In this document: one piece after another, positions 32,621-45,640 of the stretch
Numbering within the stretch: position 1 is the first letter of the stretch
How the letters are laid out: each line of letters begins with the position of its first letter
Origin: Siderastrea radians
Lineage: Eukaryota > Cnidaria > Anthozoa > Scleractinia > Rhizangiidae
Reading direction: 5' to 3'
Length of the DNA stretch: 64,000 bases
Assembly: GCA_964017195.1 (NCBI GenBank)
Contig: OZ024890.1
Location: 48,264,093-48,328,092 of the forward strand
Program-made: the position numbers and the translations under genes
Notes under the pieces: model-generated
What the model saw: the letters and a program-made list of their open reading frames with translations, nothing else
Database searches by the model: none
Told to the model about the DNA's origin: nothing

Positions 32621-33149
32621 CCTTCCTTCAAATGTTCATTGTGACTTTTCTGGCCAGCCCCTTCTATTCTTTTCGCCTTATCCTACTCCTGGCTGCACAT
32701 GTGTTAGTGTTTCTGCTGATCAGCATCCAGCATCCCATTCCCCCATTTTTTTATGTAACCCTTACGCCTTCCCTCCTATTGCCCTTATCCCCCAGCTTAT
32801 TTTTTTCCTCGGACCCTGACACTTCCCTGCACTTTCATTATTCCTGATGTTTATCTAAGGAGGTTGTGGTGGCCTTGGCTTCGGGCTGCGGCAACCCCAA
32901 GGTTGATTTTTAGCTCATAAGGGCGACCCTGAGATTTTGAGTATTCCCTCTTCCAAGGGTTTTTTCCCTCAGCCACGTTTACCTTGGGACTTATGGGTTC
33001 TTAGGATTTAGCCAACTCTCTGGTACCTGTTGACTACAGCTTCATTTTATCTTGCCTTGCAATTTTTTCCACATTACGGAGGTTATTTTGAACATTATTT
33101 TCTTAATGCTTGTAACGTTAGTCTTTGATTTTTCAACTCAATAAAGTAT

Positions 33150-34300
33150 TGTTGTTTCCCCTGTTCACAGGAACTTCCGTAAGTGGCTCGTATCTTTGTT
33201 CCTGCTGTCAAATGCCCCATTTGTTTCCACCCAAATGATTTTAATTTCCGCTTTTGCCAGATGTGTGGTTATAAGCGCAAAGTCCTTGAGTCGCTTACTC
33301 CTAATTCACTCCAGGTCGACCTTCAACAAATTGACGCACGCCTTAGTCGTTCAAGGAAGAACTGGAGTTTTTTCTTCGTGCTTTCCCGGGGAGAAAACCT
33401 CTTTTGTCTGCCTCGCCTCGCAGCATTTGTAGGTTCCTGAGTACATTCCAACGGCTATCCCTAGGTGTGATGTATTCCCTTGTGGTTACCCGGTAAGGTT
33501 ATCATTTACACCGTTGACTCGTTTATAGGCAAGCTTCGCACAGTCTTTACAGCAGTTGGACACCAGGGTGAATGGGAAAGTTCTTTGCACCTTAGAAACC
33601 CCGCCTCTGCTCCTACCTCAAGGCATATATTGCAGAGCCGTTGCAAGCTAGAGTTACAGTCAAGCAAGAGCTTCCGTTATTTCTGCCTATACTTCATTCT
33701 TTAGAACGTTTTTTAACTCGTAAAATGAACTCCCTGGTATTTCTGCTCAAGAACTTTACATCTTTGCCAGGGATCAAGCGTTCCTTGAAACCCTCTTCTT
33801 CAGTGGTGATCGTGCCTCGGACTTGAGAAATGTTAAGACCCCCAAGTTCCTACGTTTCCCTTCAGATGATGGCGTCCTTTTCAATCAAATCTGCGGGAAA
33901 ACACTTCGTGATGGCGCCTCCAATATATTTGGTATTCGCCGACACCCGAACCCTTTTATCTGCCCAGTCACCGCTATAGAAACCTACGTTGCGATCTGTG
34001 ATGAATTGGCCGTAGGTCTCTCTTAGAGCTACCTTTTCAGACCCACCATCTCACAGGAAGATGTAGTCGACAAGCCCCTCTCAAGTTCCACTGCTCAGCA
34101 ATGGCTCAAGGTGTATCTCAAAGAAGCTCACCTTGACGAAGGAGGAACGCTTCATAGCTAACGTTCTGGTTGCGCCATCACTCTTGTCTTGTCCATGGCT
34201 CAGTTGGCCGACGTCGTGTCCCATGTTGGCTGCAAGGATGGTGAAACTGCACTGTATTACATGAAGTTGGGAGAGGGTAACCGCCAAGGCTCTTGATCCC
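33150..34300 (+). pseudogene. Tyrosine recombinase remnant with an N-terminal zinc ribbon
   Basis: 33183 onward reads VKCPICFHPNDFNFRFCQMC, a CxxC...CxxC zinc-ribbon-like start. FFSGDRASDLRNVKTPKFLR (about 33795-33850) holds the first catalytic Arg, and PFICPVTAIETY follows. LHS-stop-RSGCAITL (34151-34180) is the His-x-x-Arg box with a TAA inside it. SHVGCKDGETALYYMKLG (about 34217-34270) would contain the nucleophile Tyr. Several breaks make it inactive. Its N-terminal zinc ribbon differs from the intact Ngaro recombinase, so this is a different lineage. Confidence 0.65.
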
Positions 34301-34610
34301 ACCTGCTTTCTTCTGCATCTGAAGAAGCTTCTAGTTTGTTAAATTACTATAGTTCTCTGGACATCCTCAAAAATTTCACTTGCGCATTTCCTTCTTGTCC
34401 CTCAGGTGTGAAGCGATCTTCTTCTGCTTCCTCACAGATTTAAGTTTGGGTAGCGGGTTTTCGCTAAGTTTGGGTCCTTGTTTTAGAGTGTGGGAGATTT
34501 GGTTTTGAGTGTGGGTGCCTTGTTTTTAGGTATAGGTGATTCGAATCTTGTTTGCCTGGTGCATTTGTCACCTGTTTTTCATATAACCGATACTACAGGC
34601 CTAAGGACGC

Positions 34611-35400
34611 CAGCGATCCCATTCTCATTGTAGAAGTGTAGGTGAGACCGGTAAAAATAAAAGTGCAGGTGAGACCGGTGAAAACAGTTCACAAAATAAA
34701 GGAAATTTTCCCTCTATTTGAATTCACCGTAAAAATAAGATCAGAACATGCGCATTAGAACCCAAGCCCATTCTTTTGCGCTCACCGTGACAAGAGCGTG
34801 AAATTGATTTTGCCCCATCAAATTTTACAGTAAATATTTTTAAAACCGTCCTTTTAAACAGCTTTCGAGTGAGAAAGCAAAATGTTCAAAATTTTTAGTG
34901 TTTTTGCATGACCTTGAGTCAAACATAAGTGGGGGCGTGACCACCAGGACTTAATGTAGGCTTTTGTTAACAGTGAGTTTGATATGAGACCAGACGTAAT
35001 ATAAAACAGTAAAATAGGAGGGAAGCATTTAATAAAAATTGTCAAACTATTGAGGCGAGTCATAACGAAAACCATGAAGCAACCTAAATGACAACATTGA
35101 GCAGACTAACAGAAAGGGCCTATTTTGGCTCTTTGGGGTTTCTTGTTTGATTTATGATTGGCTAATGTTTATTTTGACAAGGGACATGCAAAGATGGTAG
35201 ATTTTCGAAAATTTGTGGAGCTAAAGCTGCTCCCCGAGGGGTCCAACCTAAATTGCTTGTCACGTGACCACTTTAGTATTAGAAGACAAAATAATATCGA
35301 TTTGATTACTTGGTCATGACTAGCTTTCAGGAGGCAAAGTTTGGAATAGGGTTGTTTCAGACCATTTCCAAAAATCTTTGAACCTCTCGAGGACTGGCTC
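34611..35400. other. No gene recognised; short GGTGAGACCGGT doublet
   Basis: 34640-34685 has two copies of GTGTAGGTGAGACCGGTAAAA-like sequence. The remainder is AT-rich without supported features. Confidence 0.4.
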
Positions 35401-35505
35401 TTAAGACGTAGCTAATTATTAACAGAAAAAACCTACCTTTTGTTATTTTTTATGCCGGAAATAAGACGTCAAATAGTTGGTGTCCAAGTTTAAAGTTACA
35501 ATTAA

Positions 35506-37203
35506 AGGAGAACTGAAAGTTTAGGACATAAGTATTAATGTTTGAAACTTTTTTTCTGTCTACTGGCTTACTTTCGGTCTCAAAAAAATAATTTTTCTGC
35601 GAGTTTGGGCCAACAGCATTGCGGCGCAGAATGGGCGTGTCAGCGGTCATTTTGGTAGCCTATGACGTAAGTGGTGGGGAACGAATGCAAGATTTTACAG
35701 ATAGATAGATAGAATTTACCGATAGCCTTTTGAACGGCACTGGAGTTCACTACTATCACTAGAAACTTGATGCCTGTAGTCAGTTCATGTATAAACAATC
35801 ACAGATATTGGAACGCATCAGTATATTTTTGTGTTACAAGTCTCTGTAGCCTACTCTACTGCGTAAACATGCATAATCTTGTACTCATTTATCGTAAACC
35901 TTGCCATTTTATTTGTACTTCAATAGTGGATTTCGGTTTGAACATTAACATTTAGCGCTCCGCTCATCGGTCATCAAATAACTGGCGTAATCCATAAAGC
36001 CCATGTAGCTTCAAATGATATTATATCCCTTTGTGTTGACATGTCATGTTTTCATTACACTGTGAATTACCTTCGCAATTTTTCAAATGAAAGCGGCATA
36101 ATTTTTCGTTCTTGCATCAGGTATTTGAACTGATAGGCCATATATCAGATTCAAAAAAATAAAGCTACAACATGTACCTTGCTTTCGGCGCACTCACAGA
36201 CTATAATAATTATTTTTCGGTTTTTGTACTGTTTTGTCACACCACTTTTCTCCGTAACTGAGTTCGTTTCAAAATATCATCACAATCAACGCTGGAGTTA
36301 TTCACCAGTTTATTCTACCCGGCACGACGTTCTAAATGCTATATTGTAGAAAAGCTGGAAGCCGGGCGAAAATATCGCAATAACAGGGAAAAATTACGGA
36401 ACGTGAAATGCAGTACGCACTAAGCGGCTGTTGTAGACCTTGGTGTCAAAACAATGCCGGATCTGTTCGGATAGATTATTTATTTGCCGCACAGGAATGG
36501 TTCAGAAGAATTCTTAACTTAGCATACTCAGTGGTAGTTATACTGCTGCATGAAGGAGAAGAAATTCGCATGCAAACGTGAACATGTGCCCCGGCTTTAC
36601 TCACAGCTAATAACCGGGCGTATGGCTTGGAGCACTGGATCGATCGATTCTAAATCCAACTCACTCACTAACAAAATAATAGAACTACCACATGAATGGA
36701 AACAAACCAGATTGATCACACTTTTAATTGAGCTCCACAACTTCTTGAAAAATTAATTGTCAGCCCTCTTCGCAATTGAGCGCAAATCGTTGCTAATTCA
36801 GCGTTCCCCATTCTCTCAAGATTTGGGTCACAGACTCCTTCTTCCGAGCCAATTAGTTATTCACAAGGAAAATATACTATTCCAAACTGGAAAGGATGTA
36901 CACAGTTCATGATGGGAAGCAATATTTGTGAAATAACAAAGCCTTGGATTTGAAGCAGCTAGTAACACTCTTTGGACAAACGGAGTATCTTTCCCCATCA
37001 CTTACGTCACAACATACCGCTGACATCTGTAGCGAGCCCACAATGACAAAGCCCAAAAAGCGGGAAAATCCCAATTTCAAACCCATTTTTTTTTTAAATA
37101 ACAAGTCGCAAGTGAAAATAGTTGCCAAAACGTGATTTTATATGTCCAAAGTTTCCAAATAAAATAATAAAAACAAACATGATTTTTGGACTTCAGTTCT
37201 CCT
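35506..37203. mobile_element. 1698-bp TTAA-flanked inverted-repeat transposon
   Basis: Ends are AGGAGAACTGAAAG and CTTCAGTTCTCCT, with TTAA on both sides (35502-35505, 37204-37207). The inverted repeat continues imperfectly for over 200 bp, e.g. GTCAGCGGTCATTTTGGTAG with TATGACGTAAGTGGTGGGG against its counterpart at 36980-37030. Paralogous copies near 43023 and 58990 read ACAATTAAGGACAA without the insert, giving two empty sites. No transposase. Likely piggyBac/Kolobok-type. Its termini differ from those of 795-2626. Confidence 0.85.
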
Positions 37204-37816
37204 TTAAGGACAATGTATTACATCCTCACGCACATGTTTCCACAACGTTATAAGGGCTAATTGAAATGTACTTGGCGTGAACATAGTAAAACTGATTGCT
37301 AGCTTCTTGGAAAGGTTTTGTCCGTGAACAAATAGCAGTGGAGGTAAACGACCACATGAAAAAGACTAAGTACACGTGAGGGAGTACTCTTCGCCCCAAA
37401 GTCTAAAATCATGGAGATTTTAACGTTTTATGACAAAATAAGAATCTCAACAACTTGGTATTTAGGTTACTATTTAGCTTTTGTTATTTTCACTATTGTT
37501 TACACGGGAAATGAGACGTGAAAAACCAACGGCACAAATTTTTATGGTTGACACTTTGGTAATTAGCATACGACAGTCTCATATCATTTCTCATAGTATA
37601 CAAAAATATAAGTCAATCTTACAACAACTCTAACTTTGACAGATTGAAGAATTATAAAAAAAGTTCCCTCTATGCTCAAAGGAACATCAGCTTGGAAAAT
37701 TTTAAGAACATTCTCCCTGAACCATTAAATAATAGTGATTTTAGTGTTTTCTGACAAGAAAATACATTATTTGCTTGCAAATAAAATTTTATGCGACAAC
37801 TGAAACACTATTTGTA

Positions 37817-38047
37817 ATTTTAAATAATAATAATAATCTTTATTGAGGAAACTTTTTCACTTACGTGGTTTTCGAAAAGGACCTCAAAGATTAATACTAT
37901 AAACTAAAATATCTACAGTAAATTATATATAAAAAAAACAGGACTAAAAATATAAAATTTATAAAACACTTAAATTAAAAAATTTAAAAACCTGTCGCTT
38001 AAAAATATTTACATTGGCAGAGTCTCGTATTATCTGGCTGAGAGAAT
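37817..38047 (-). mobile_element. Short 3' end of a LINE inserted in unit 1 of the array
   Basis: Read on the minus strand it ends TCAATAAAGATTATTATTAT, an AATAAA signal followed by an (ATT)n tail. Units 2 and 4 read TTGTAATTTTCCCATAATG without it, and AATT flanks the insert on both sides, a possible short target duplication. It is a strongly 5'-truncated insertion with an unidentified parent family. Confidence 0.65.
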
Positions 38048-38492
38048 TCCCATAATGTAAAGAGTGGTTGCAAACATGGACTCGAGGATATAGTTTTGAA
38101 ATCTGAATACAAGATGATGTTTACTATTGATGGCGTATTAAGGGATCGTTGTGTAATGGATCTCGTGTTCTTGATCTCGTTGACACTCAACTGTTTTCAT
38201 CGACCCGTCTCCTCCCAACTCCTGCCTCTTTCTTGTCCTATGGTGATTAGCTCTATAGCGGTTGATTGCCCTCACCTTCGCGGGCAAACATGTTTAATTA
38301 AAGTTTGAAATGACATTTACATTAAATATTCAGAACTTAATGAACCGACTAGGTGTTAAATTTCACATAGCCATTTTTTCTCCATCATATTTTTTTGTAT
38401 TGCCATTACGAACATAGCACAGCACATATCTCACTTCGATTAAATTTGTTCTTCTGTGAGCGAAATTAAAAGAATACTAATACAAAGAATGC

Positions 38493-39143
38493 TTGCTGAA
38501 AACAATGATCCACCGTGCACATTCCTTATCCTCTACAACTGAAGCTTTCAACGAAGAATATAACAGATTACGCGGCATCTTTATTCGACTCCAATATCCC
38601 GTGGCTCTCATAAATTCAACCATTAACAATTTCGTTCGTGATATTTCCTTAGGAGCCGACGTGAAACAAGTGAAAGACAGCTCCGTTGTACGAATCAGTC
38701 TTCCTTTCAAAGATAAAATATCAGCTAATGCGGTTAGAAAGCAAATGAAAGATCTCAGTCATAAGATCGGCAGTATCGTCGAACCGATTTTCGTCAGCAA
38801 GAAATTGGAACAAGATCTCAAGCCAAAAGAAATAAAGCCGGCAATCGTAAATCAACAATGCGTGGTTTATTCTTTTTTATGTGATCTGTGCGATGCAGAT
38901 TATGCCGGCTATACAGCCCGACATCTCCACCGGCGCATTGTTGAACATAAGAACTCGGCCATCGGTAAACACCTCGTGGAACCTCATGGGCAATTAGGCA
39001 ACCCCAAAGAAAGCCAATTTCGCATTCTTCGCAAGTGCCAAACGAAGTTTGAATGCCTGATTTATGAGATGCTCTTCATAAAAGAAATCAATCCAAGCTT
39101 GAACACCCAGACCCATTCCATTCGTGCAAAACTCTTTGTTTGA
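38493..39143 (+). pseudogene. Penelope-like element ORF fragment with GIY-YIG endonuclease domain
   Basis: A 216-codon frame begins in the RT thumb/linker (LKTMIHRAHSLSS, typical of these elements) and ends with a GIY-YIG nuclease. There VVYSFLC at about 124-130 replaces GIY, the Cys130-Cys133 pair gives the family's zinc-like motif, and YAGYTARHLHRRIVEH (137-152) carries the YIG-like GYT, the catalytic Arg region and EH. The first codon is TTG, so this is a truncation point and not a start. The RT catalytic core is missing. The endonuclease normally nicks the target for reverse transcription. Confidence 0.82.
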
Positions 39144-39230
39144 ACTAACATTCTTACACTTTATATTAGTTTCTTAATGATGCATTGTTTATCTAGTATT
39201 TATACTTTGAAACAGGCACTTATTTTTTGA

Positions 39231-39270
39231 CTTGATAATGACGTTAGTTGAACGTCGAAACGTCGTCGTT
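39231..39270 (+). ncRNA. Degenerate hammerhead-ribozyme-like motif at the Penelope 3' end
   Basis: TTGATAATGACGTTAG, then GTTGAACGTCGAAACGTC. GACGTT and AACGTC can form stem II, followed by GAAAC as in the hammerhead core. The expected CTGATGA is altered here to CTTGATAATGA, so it is probably inactive. Penelope-like elements are known to encode hammerheads in their terminal repeats. Confidence 0.4.
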
Positions 39271-42200
39271 TTTTAACTTTTTTAATATGAGAAACATTTT
39301 AGCGCAGTATTTCTTATCCAAAAGAAACTTCACTGCGGAAATTTTGATGGTTGACACTAAAGTAATTAGCCTATCACTACAACATTATTTCTAATAGTAA
39401 ACAGAAACAAATTGTAAGTCAAACTTACAACAGCTCTAACTTTGACAGTCTGAAGAATATGTCAGGAGGTAGAATACCAATCTTATTCCCAGATAAATAC
39501 CTGCAAGAAAGTTAAAAACATGAACCAGGCAGGCTACTTAGTAACCTACAACCTTCAACAGTTTCGTTCGTTTCTAGGCTTAACATGATGTTTTCTGACG
39601 AGCTGATTTTCTAGTCATGTGATAACTTGATGTTGACTTTGTATGCTAGAATCGCTTTGATTGCTGATTGCTAGCTTCTTGGGAAAGGTTTTGTCCGTGG
39701 ACAAATGTCAGTGAATGTAAACGACCACATGGGAAACGACTAATAACAAGCCAGGGAATACTCTCCGCCCAGAACTCTAAAAACATGATGATTTTAATGT
39801 TCTCTGACAAAATAAATGGGGCCTAAAAAACCAACAGCGGAAATTTTTACGGTTGACACTTTCGTAATTAGCTGACGACAATCTCAGATTATTTCTCATA
39901 ATAACAAAAATGTATAAGTCAAACTTACAACAACTCTAACTTTGACAGATTGAAGAATTATAAAAAAACATCCTCTCTATGTTCAATGGAATATCAGCTT
40001 GGAAAATTTTAAGAATATTCTCCCTGAACCATAAAATAATAGTGATTTTAGTGTTTTCTGACAAAAAAAGTACATTACTTGCTTGCAAATAAAATTTTAT
40101 GCGACAACTGAACCACTTTTTGTAATTTTCCCATAATGCAAAGAGAGGTTGCAAACATGGACTCGAGGATATAGTTTTGAAATCTGAATACAAGATGATG
40201 TTTACTATTGATGGCGTCTTAAGGGATCGTCGTGAAATGGATCTTGTGTTCTTGACCTCGTTGACACTCAACTGTTTTCATCGACCCGTCTCCTCCCCAC
40301 TCCTGCCTCTTTCTTGTACTATGGTGATTAGCGCTATAGCGGTTGATTGCCCTCACCTTCGCGGGCAATACATGTTTACTTAAAGTTTGTAATGACATTT
40401 ACATTGAATATTCAGAACTTAATGAACCGACTATGTGTTAAATTTCACATAGCCATTTTTTCTCCTTCATGTTTTTTTTTTTGTATTGCCATTACGAACA
40501 TAGCACAGCACATATCTCATTTTGATCAAGTTTGTTCTTCTGTGAAAGAGATAAAAGCATAAAAGAAACTTCACTGCGGAAATTTTGATGGTTGACACTA
40601 AAGTAATTAGCCTATGACTACAACATTATTTCTCATAGTAAACAAAAAGAAATTATAAGTCAAACTTACAACTGCTCTAACTTTGACAGATTGAAGAATA
40701 TGTCAGGAGGTAGAATATCAATCTTATTCCCATATAAATACCTGCAAGAAAGTTAAAAACATGAACCAGGCAGCCTACTTAGTAACCTACAACCTTCAAC
40801 AGTTTCGTTCGTTTCTAGGCTTAATATGTTTTTTCTGACGAGCTGATTTTCTAGTCATGTGATAACTTGATGTTGACTTTGTATACTAGAATCGCTTTGA
40901 TTGCTGATTGCTAGCTTCTTGGGAAAGGTTTTGTCCGTTGTAAACTGTCAGTGAATGTAAACGACCACATGGGAAAAGGCTAAGAACAAGCCAGGGAATA
41001 TTCTCCGCCCAGAACTCTAAAAACATGGTGATTTTAATGTTTTATGACAAAAAAATGAGACGTAAAAAACCAAAAGAGGAAAATTTTTATGGTTGACACT
41101 GGTAATTAGCCGACGACAATCTCAGATTATTTCTCATAATAACAAAAATGTATAAGTCAAACTTACAACAACTCTAACTTTGACAGACTGAACAACGAAA
41201 AAACAGCCTTTTCTATGCTCAAAGGAATATCAGCTAGAAAAAATGTAAGAATATTCCGAACTATAAGATAATCGGTCTTAGATGTTGTAAAGAAAGTGGA
41301 AAAGTCGTTTCGTAAGGAGTCTCGCGAGAGGGAGAACAGAGGTATCTGGAAGGCACGTGTTTCAATATACTAATGCTTCAAAATTTGAAAGCCCTAGGGA
41401 AAAATATTTAAGGCATGACGAAGATGACGTGCATTGAAGAATTTTTGAAGAAATTTTATCTTATTTTACTCCGTATGTCTATAGAAAAAAAACTTTTTTG
41501 TAAAGCCGTGGTAATGACAGTGTAATGAGAGTGGGCGTTTCGAAACAACATTACGTGTAAAAAAAAAACAACAGTCAAAGTAGAAAATTATATTAAACTA
41601 AACTGGTTTAATGTTTTTTTTTTTTTCGTGGCTTTTATCCATGTTAAAACGACCGCGAATATTTCAACTGTGGACACAATTTTTCGGATATTCCACAAAA
41701 TAATTTGAGGTCTTACAAACCCAGGTGAGGCACCATTGCCAAGACGTTAGTACAATCGTTAACCTTACTAAAAAAAAAACCGAAACAGCGCTGATTGTAA
41801 AATTGATACAACTTATAAGATATCAATAAACTTACAAGCCTTTCAGGTTGGTCAGCTGGGCGAATACTTGTTCCGGGAGTTTAACTATTTGGTTTTCTGA
41901 AAGACTCCTAGAAAAGACGAAGTTTGCAATTAGTATTTATTTAGCTTTTGTTATTTTTATTACTTTTTTGGTTATGCTGGAAATGTGACGTGAAATAAAA
42001 TCCAGGGCGGAATTTTCGATGGATGGTAATAAAGTATTTAGCTTATGATGATTTCATTATTTCTCATATCAAACGATAAAAAAATTAGTCAAACGTGCAA
42101 TTTCTCTAAATTTGACAGATTGCTAATCACACTTTTGTTATATCAGATCTGTTAAAAAAACTGGACGTCAATCTTTATGCATGAGGGCAGTGCAATCATC

Positions 42201-44711
42201 GTTTCACTCAGCCAAACAGTTTAACCCATCTTGTCAGCACTTGTTTCAAAATTCAAAATTCCGGGGGTAGGAAATTGTCCTTTTTTGAATGCCCGGGAGT
42301 GGGGATTGGAAAGTCATGTAAAAAAAAAAAAATCCCTTGGTTTGCCTTGCGGAGTGGGTGGGGAGGTGGAGATATGGTAACAGCTGAAGTTTAACCACGC
42401 ATTAGTATGTTGTTTTCTGATAAGCAAGTTTGTAGACATGTATTACCGTAATTATGTAATAATGAAGTAATTAATAATGTACTATCTTGATAATATCTTT
42501 ATTTTATACGCTAGAATCGTTTCAGAGCTTGCTTTTTGCAATGATCAGAATGTTAGCTATTATTTTATATTTTAGCTAAGGTTTACTGCTTTGTCTTGTT
42601 AATTGCAGTTTGACGAAAAGTACTAGGATTCTTGAAATTTATTTAATTGATCAAATAATTCCAGTGATTGTCCGTAAAGAATTATCCTGTGTCATTGGTG
42701 AAGCGAAACTCAAGCAAAGTTAGTCGTCGAAATAGCTTTTAGTGTCGAATGCTACAGGTACTGTAACAAATGATAACAAGACACCTAAATTAGCAAACGT
42801 TTTGAACTTAAGAACTCCATTTGAATTCACACAAGGGGAAACATGTTAACCATTAAGAACAAAAAGCGTCTGCAAAGACTAGAAGATCAACGTGTTATGG
42901 CAAAACCTTAAGACGTACTTAATTATCAACAGAAAAAAAAACTAGCTTTTGTTATTGTTACTATACCATTTTTATGCCGGAAATTAGACGTCAAAAAGTT
43001 GGTGTCCAAGTTTAAAGTTGCAATTAAGGACAACGTATTACTTCTTCACGCGCATGTTTCCACAACGTCATTAGAGTTAATTGAAATGTATTTGGCCTGG
43101 CCATAGTGAAACTGATTGCTAACTTCTTGGGAAAGGTTTTGTCTGTGAGCAATTGCAAATAGCAGTGAATGTAAACCACCACATCATGGGAAAAAAAAAT
43201 AAGTACACACGAGGGAGTACCCTTCTCCCCGAAGTCTAAAATCATGCAGACTTTTAACGTTTTATAACAAAATAAGAATCTCGAGAACTTGGTAGTTAGG
43301 TTGCCATTTAGCTTTTGTTATTTTCGTTATTTCATTGTTTAGGATGGAAGCGAGAGGTATAAAACCAACGTAATAACGGCAGAAATATTTTTATGGTTGA
43401 CACCTTGGTAATTACCTGACGACAGTCTCATACTATTTCTCATGATAAACAAAGCTATATAAGTCAAACTTACAACAACTCTAACTTTGACAGATTGAAG
43501 AATTAAAAAAAACCTCTCTATGCTCTATGAATATCACCTTCAAAAGGTTTAAGAAGATTCTCCCAGACCCATAAAATAACAGTGATGTTAGTGTTTTTCT
43601 GACAGAAAAATACACCATTTTCTTGCAAATAAACTTTCATGCGACATTTGAACTACTATTTGTAATTTTCCCATAATGCAAAGAGAGGTTGGAGGCATGG
43701 AATCGAGGATATAGTTTTGAAATTTGAATACAAGATGATGTTTACCATTGATGGCGTTTTAAGGGATCGTCGTATAATGGCTCGTCGTGTTCGTGATCTC
43801 CTTGACACACAACTTTTTTCACCGACCGTCCTCCTCCCCACTCCTGCCTCTTTCTTGTACTACGGTGATTAGCGCTATAGTGGTTGATTGCCCTCACCTT
43901 TGCAGGCAATACATTTTTTATTAAACTCTGTAATGATATTTATATTGAATATTCAGAATTTAATAATTAAAACCGGCTATATGTTAGATTTTACAAAGCC
44001 ATTTTTCTCCATCGTGTTTTTTTGTATTGCCATTACGAACATAGCACAGCACATATTTCGTTTTGATTAACTGGGTTTGCTCTTGTGTGGGAGAAATTGA
44101 AGCATAAAAGAAACTTCACTGCTGAAATTTCGATGGTTGACACTAAAGTAATTAGCCTATGACTACAATATTAGTTCGCATAATAAACGGAAACAAATTC
44201 AAAGTCATACTTACAACCAGCTTAACTTTGACAGATTGAAGAACATGTCAGGAGGTAGAATCTCAATCTTATTCCCATCCAACCACCTGCAAGAAAGTTA
44301 AAAACATTAACTACGCAGACTACTTAGTAACCTACACTGCTCAACAGTTTTCGGTGCATTTTTGTGTGTGTGTGTGAATACTCACGCTTCGTTTTTAGGC
44401 CTAATATGATGTTTTCTGACGAGCTGATTTTTAAGTCAGGTGATAACTTGATGTTGACTTTGTATGCTAGAATCGCTTTGATTGCTGATTGCTAGCTTCT
44501 TGGGGAAGGTTTTATCCGTGGACAAAACTCAGTGAAGGTAAACGACCACATGGGAAAAGACTAAGTACAAGCCAGGGACTACTCCATGCCCAGAACTCTA
44601 AAAACATGGAGATTTTATTGTTTTATGACACAATAAATGAGACGTAAAAACCATCCTGGGAAACTTTTATCATTGACACTTTGGTAATTAGCTGACGATT
44701 ATCTTATATTA

Positions 44712-45640
44712 GCGGAACCCGCGGGCAAAGTATGCCAGTGGAGCTCTACTGCTAAGCAAATTTTTCTTAACCTATCGATCCGAGAAATTTTGGCTTTGAT
44801 GTCAGCATACATCCGCCCGCACAGACTCTGGGCTACGGGAGGGGAGTCCCAACACAGCCCGACGAGGGGTGAAGAATGCCATCTTTTCTTGGCGGGAAAT
44901 CGCACGGTTCTTTTGGGCAACCGGCGTTAGCCTTGGCGGGAAACTGCATGACCATCGTCGCTTTTAAAAAAGAGGTTTCGTTGAAAAGTATAGCAAAACG
45001 ATTGTTCGACAGTATTGAAGTTTAAAATTTGAGAAAAAAAACATGTAATATCTTTAAATTGAAAGAAAAGGTTCAAAAGAATACTAATTATTAGAAAACG
45101 CGCTCAGATTTGTGACAAATGTAGTCTTGAATATTTCGCCATGATCAGCCGATTTCACTCGCGAGGACGTGCAACGCAAATGGCTTTTAAGTATAAACTT
45201 AAGGAGTTTTTGAATAAACTTTTTTAAAAATGATTTCTCTGTCTATTATTTTGTGTTTGTTTATTCATAACAGTAGGTCAAAGCACAGTCGCAAGGCAAC
45301 AACACAAACATCACTTCAGTGAGATTACGGCAAACAATTGCTTTAAATTTTGTCTGTAAGGGTTCTTCTCTTCGTGAAATTGTCGATTTTCTTGTCCTAG
45401 AAGTTTTTAATAGTAATTAGCTGTCGGTTTAAAGCTATTTTATCCGAAAAGCTTCCGAAAACAGTTATTTGTGCGTTCCTCAAAGCGGCTAACTTTATAT
45501 AGGCTTACTTCGCATTTGCAAAACTTATGCAATAATTTAAAGCGTTTTTGCTGGTGTTTTTTTGTTTTTAGTCTTGATGGTCTCTAGCTACAGAACAAAA
45601 TATAAATGTTATTTAAGAAACTATAAGCGAAGCAGTTGTT
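44712..45640 (+). repeat. GCGGAGCC interspersed repeat, second copy with full tail
   Basis: Head GCGGAACCCGCGGGCAAAG to GACCATCGTCGC, then tail with CGCGCTCAGATTTGTGACA and the TTTTATCCGAAAAGCTTCCG block, ending GAAACTATAAGCGAAGCAG. The junction between head and tail is uninterrupted here, giving the empty site for the 17774-28713 palindrome. Confidence 0.75.

Larger units (their letters stand above)
29190..34610 (+). mobile_element. Decayed tyrosine-recombinase (DIRS/Ngaro-group) retrotransposon
   Basis: Gag, RT, RNase H and recombinase remnants follow in order on the plus strand, each broken by stops and frameshifts. The start is set by interruption of the interspersed repeat at about 29190; AGAGTTGC and GCAACTCT form a hairpin at 29203-29236. 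The right end is not clear; the last recognisable coding is at about 34290 and short GAGTGTGGG repeats continue to about 34520. I could not find its terminal repeats. Confidence 0.7.
38475..39332 (+). mobile_element. 5'-truncated Penelope-like element
   Basis: Absent from the paralogous units at 40562 and 44107, where the flanks join directly. It contains only the C-terminal coding part and a 3' region ending in GAACGTCGAAACGTCGTCG, a sequence typical of Penelope-like termini. Confidence 0.8.
37208..44700 (+). repeat. Tandem array with a ~1.24-kb unit (at least three full copies)
   Basis: The marker GATTGCTAGCTTCTTGG recurs at 37293, 39666, 40906, 43113 and 44487. Unit 2 (39666-40905) is uninterrupted at 1240 bp; unit 1 carries a LINE tail and a Penelope fragment; unit 4 is 43113-44486. 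Each full unit includes the AACTTTGACAGATTGAAGAAT block and a ~435-bp block (38048-38480, 40131-40562, 43671-44107) giving similar but unconstrained short frames. 41300-42900 is a more divergent member. No coding function is supported. Confidence 0.75.
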
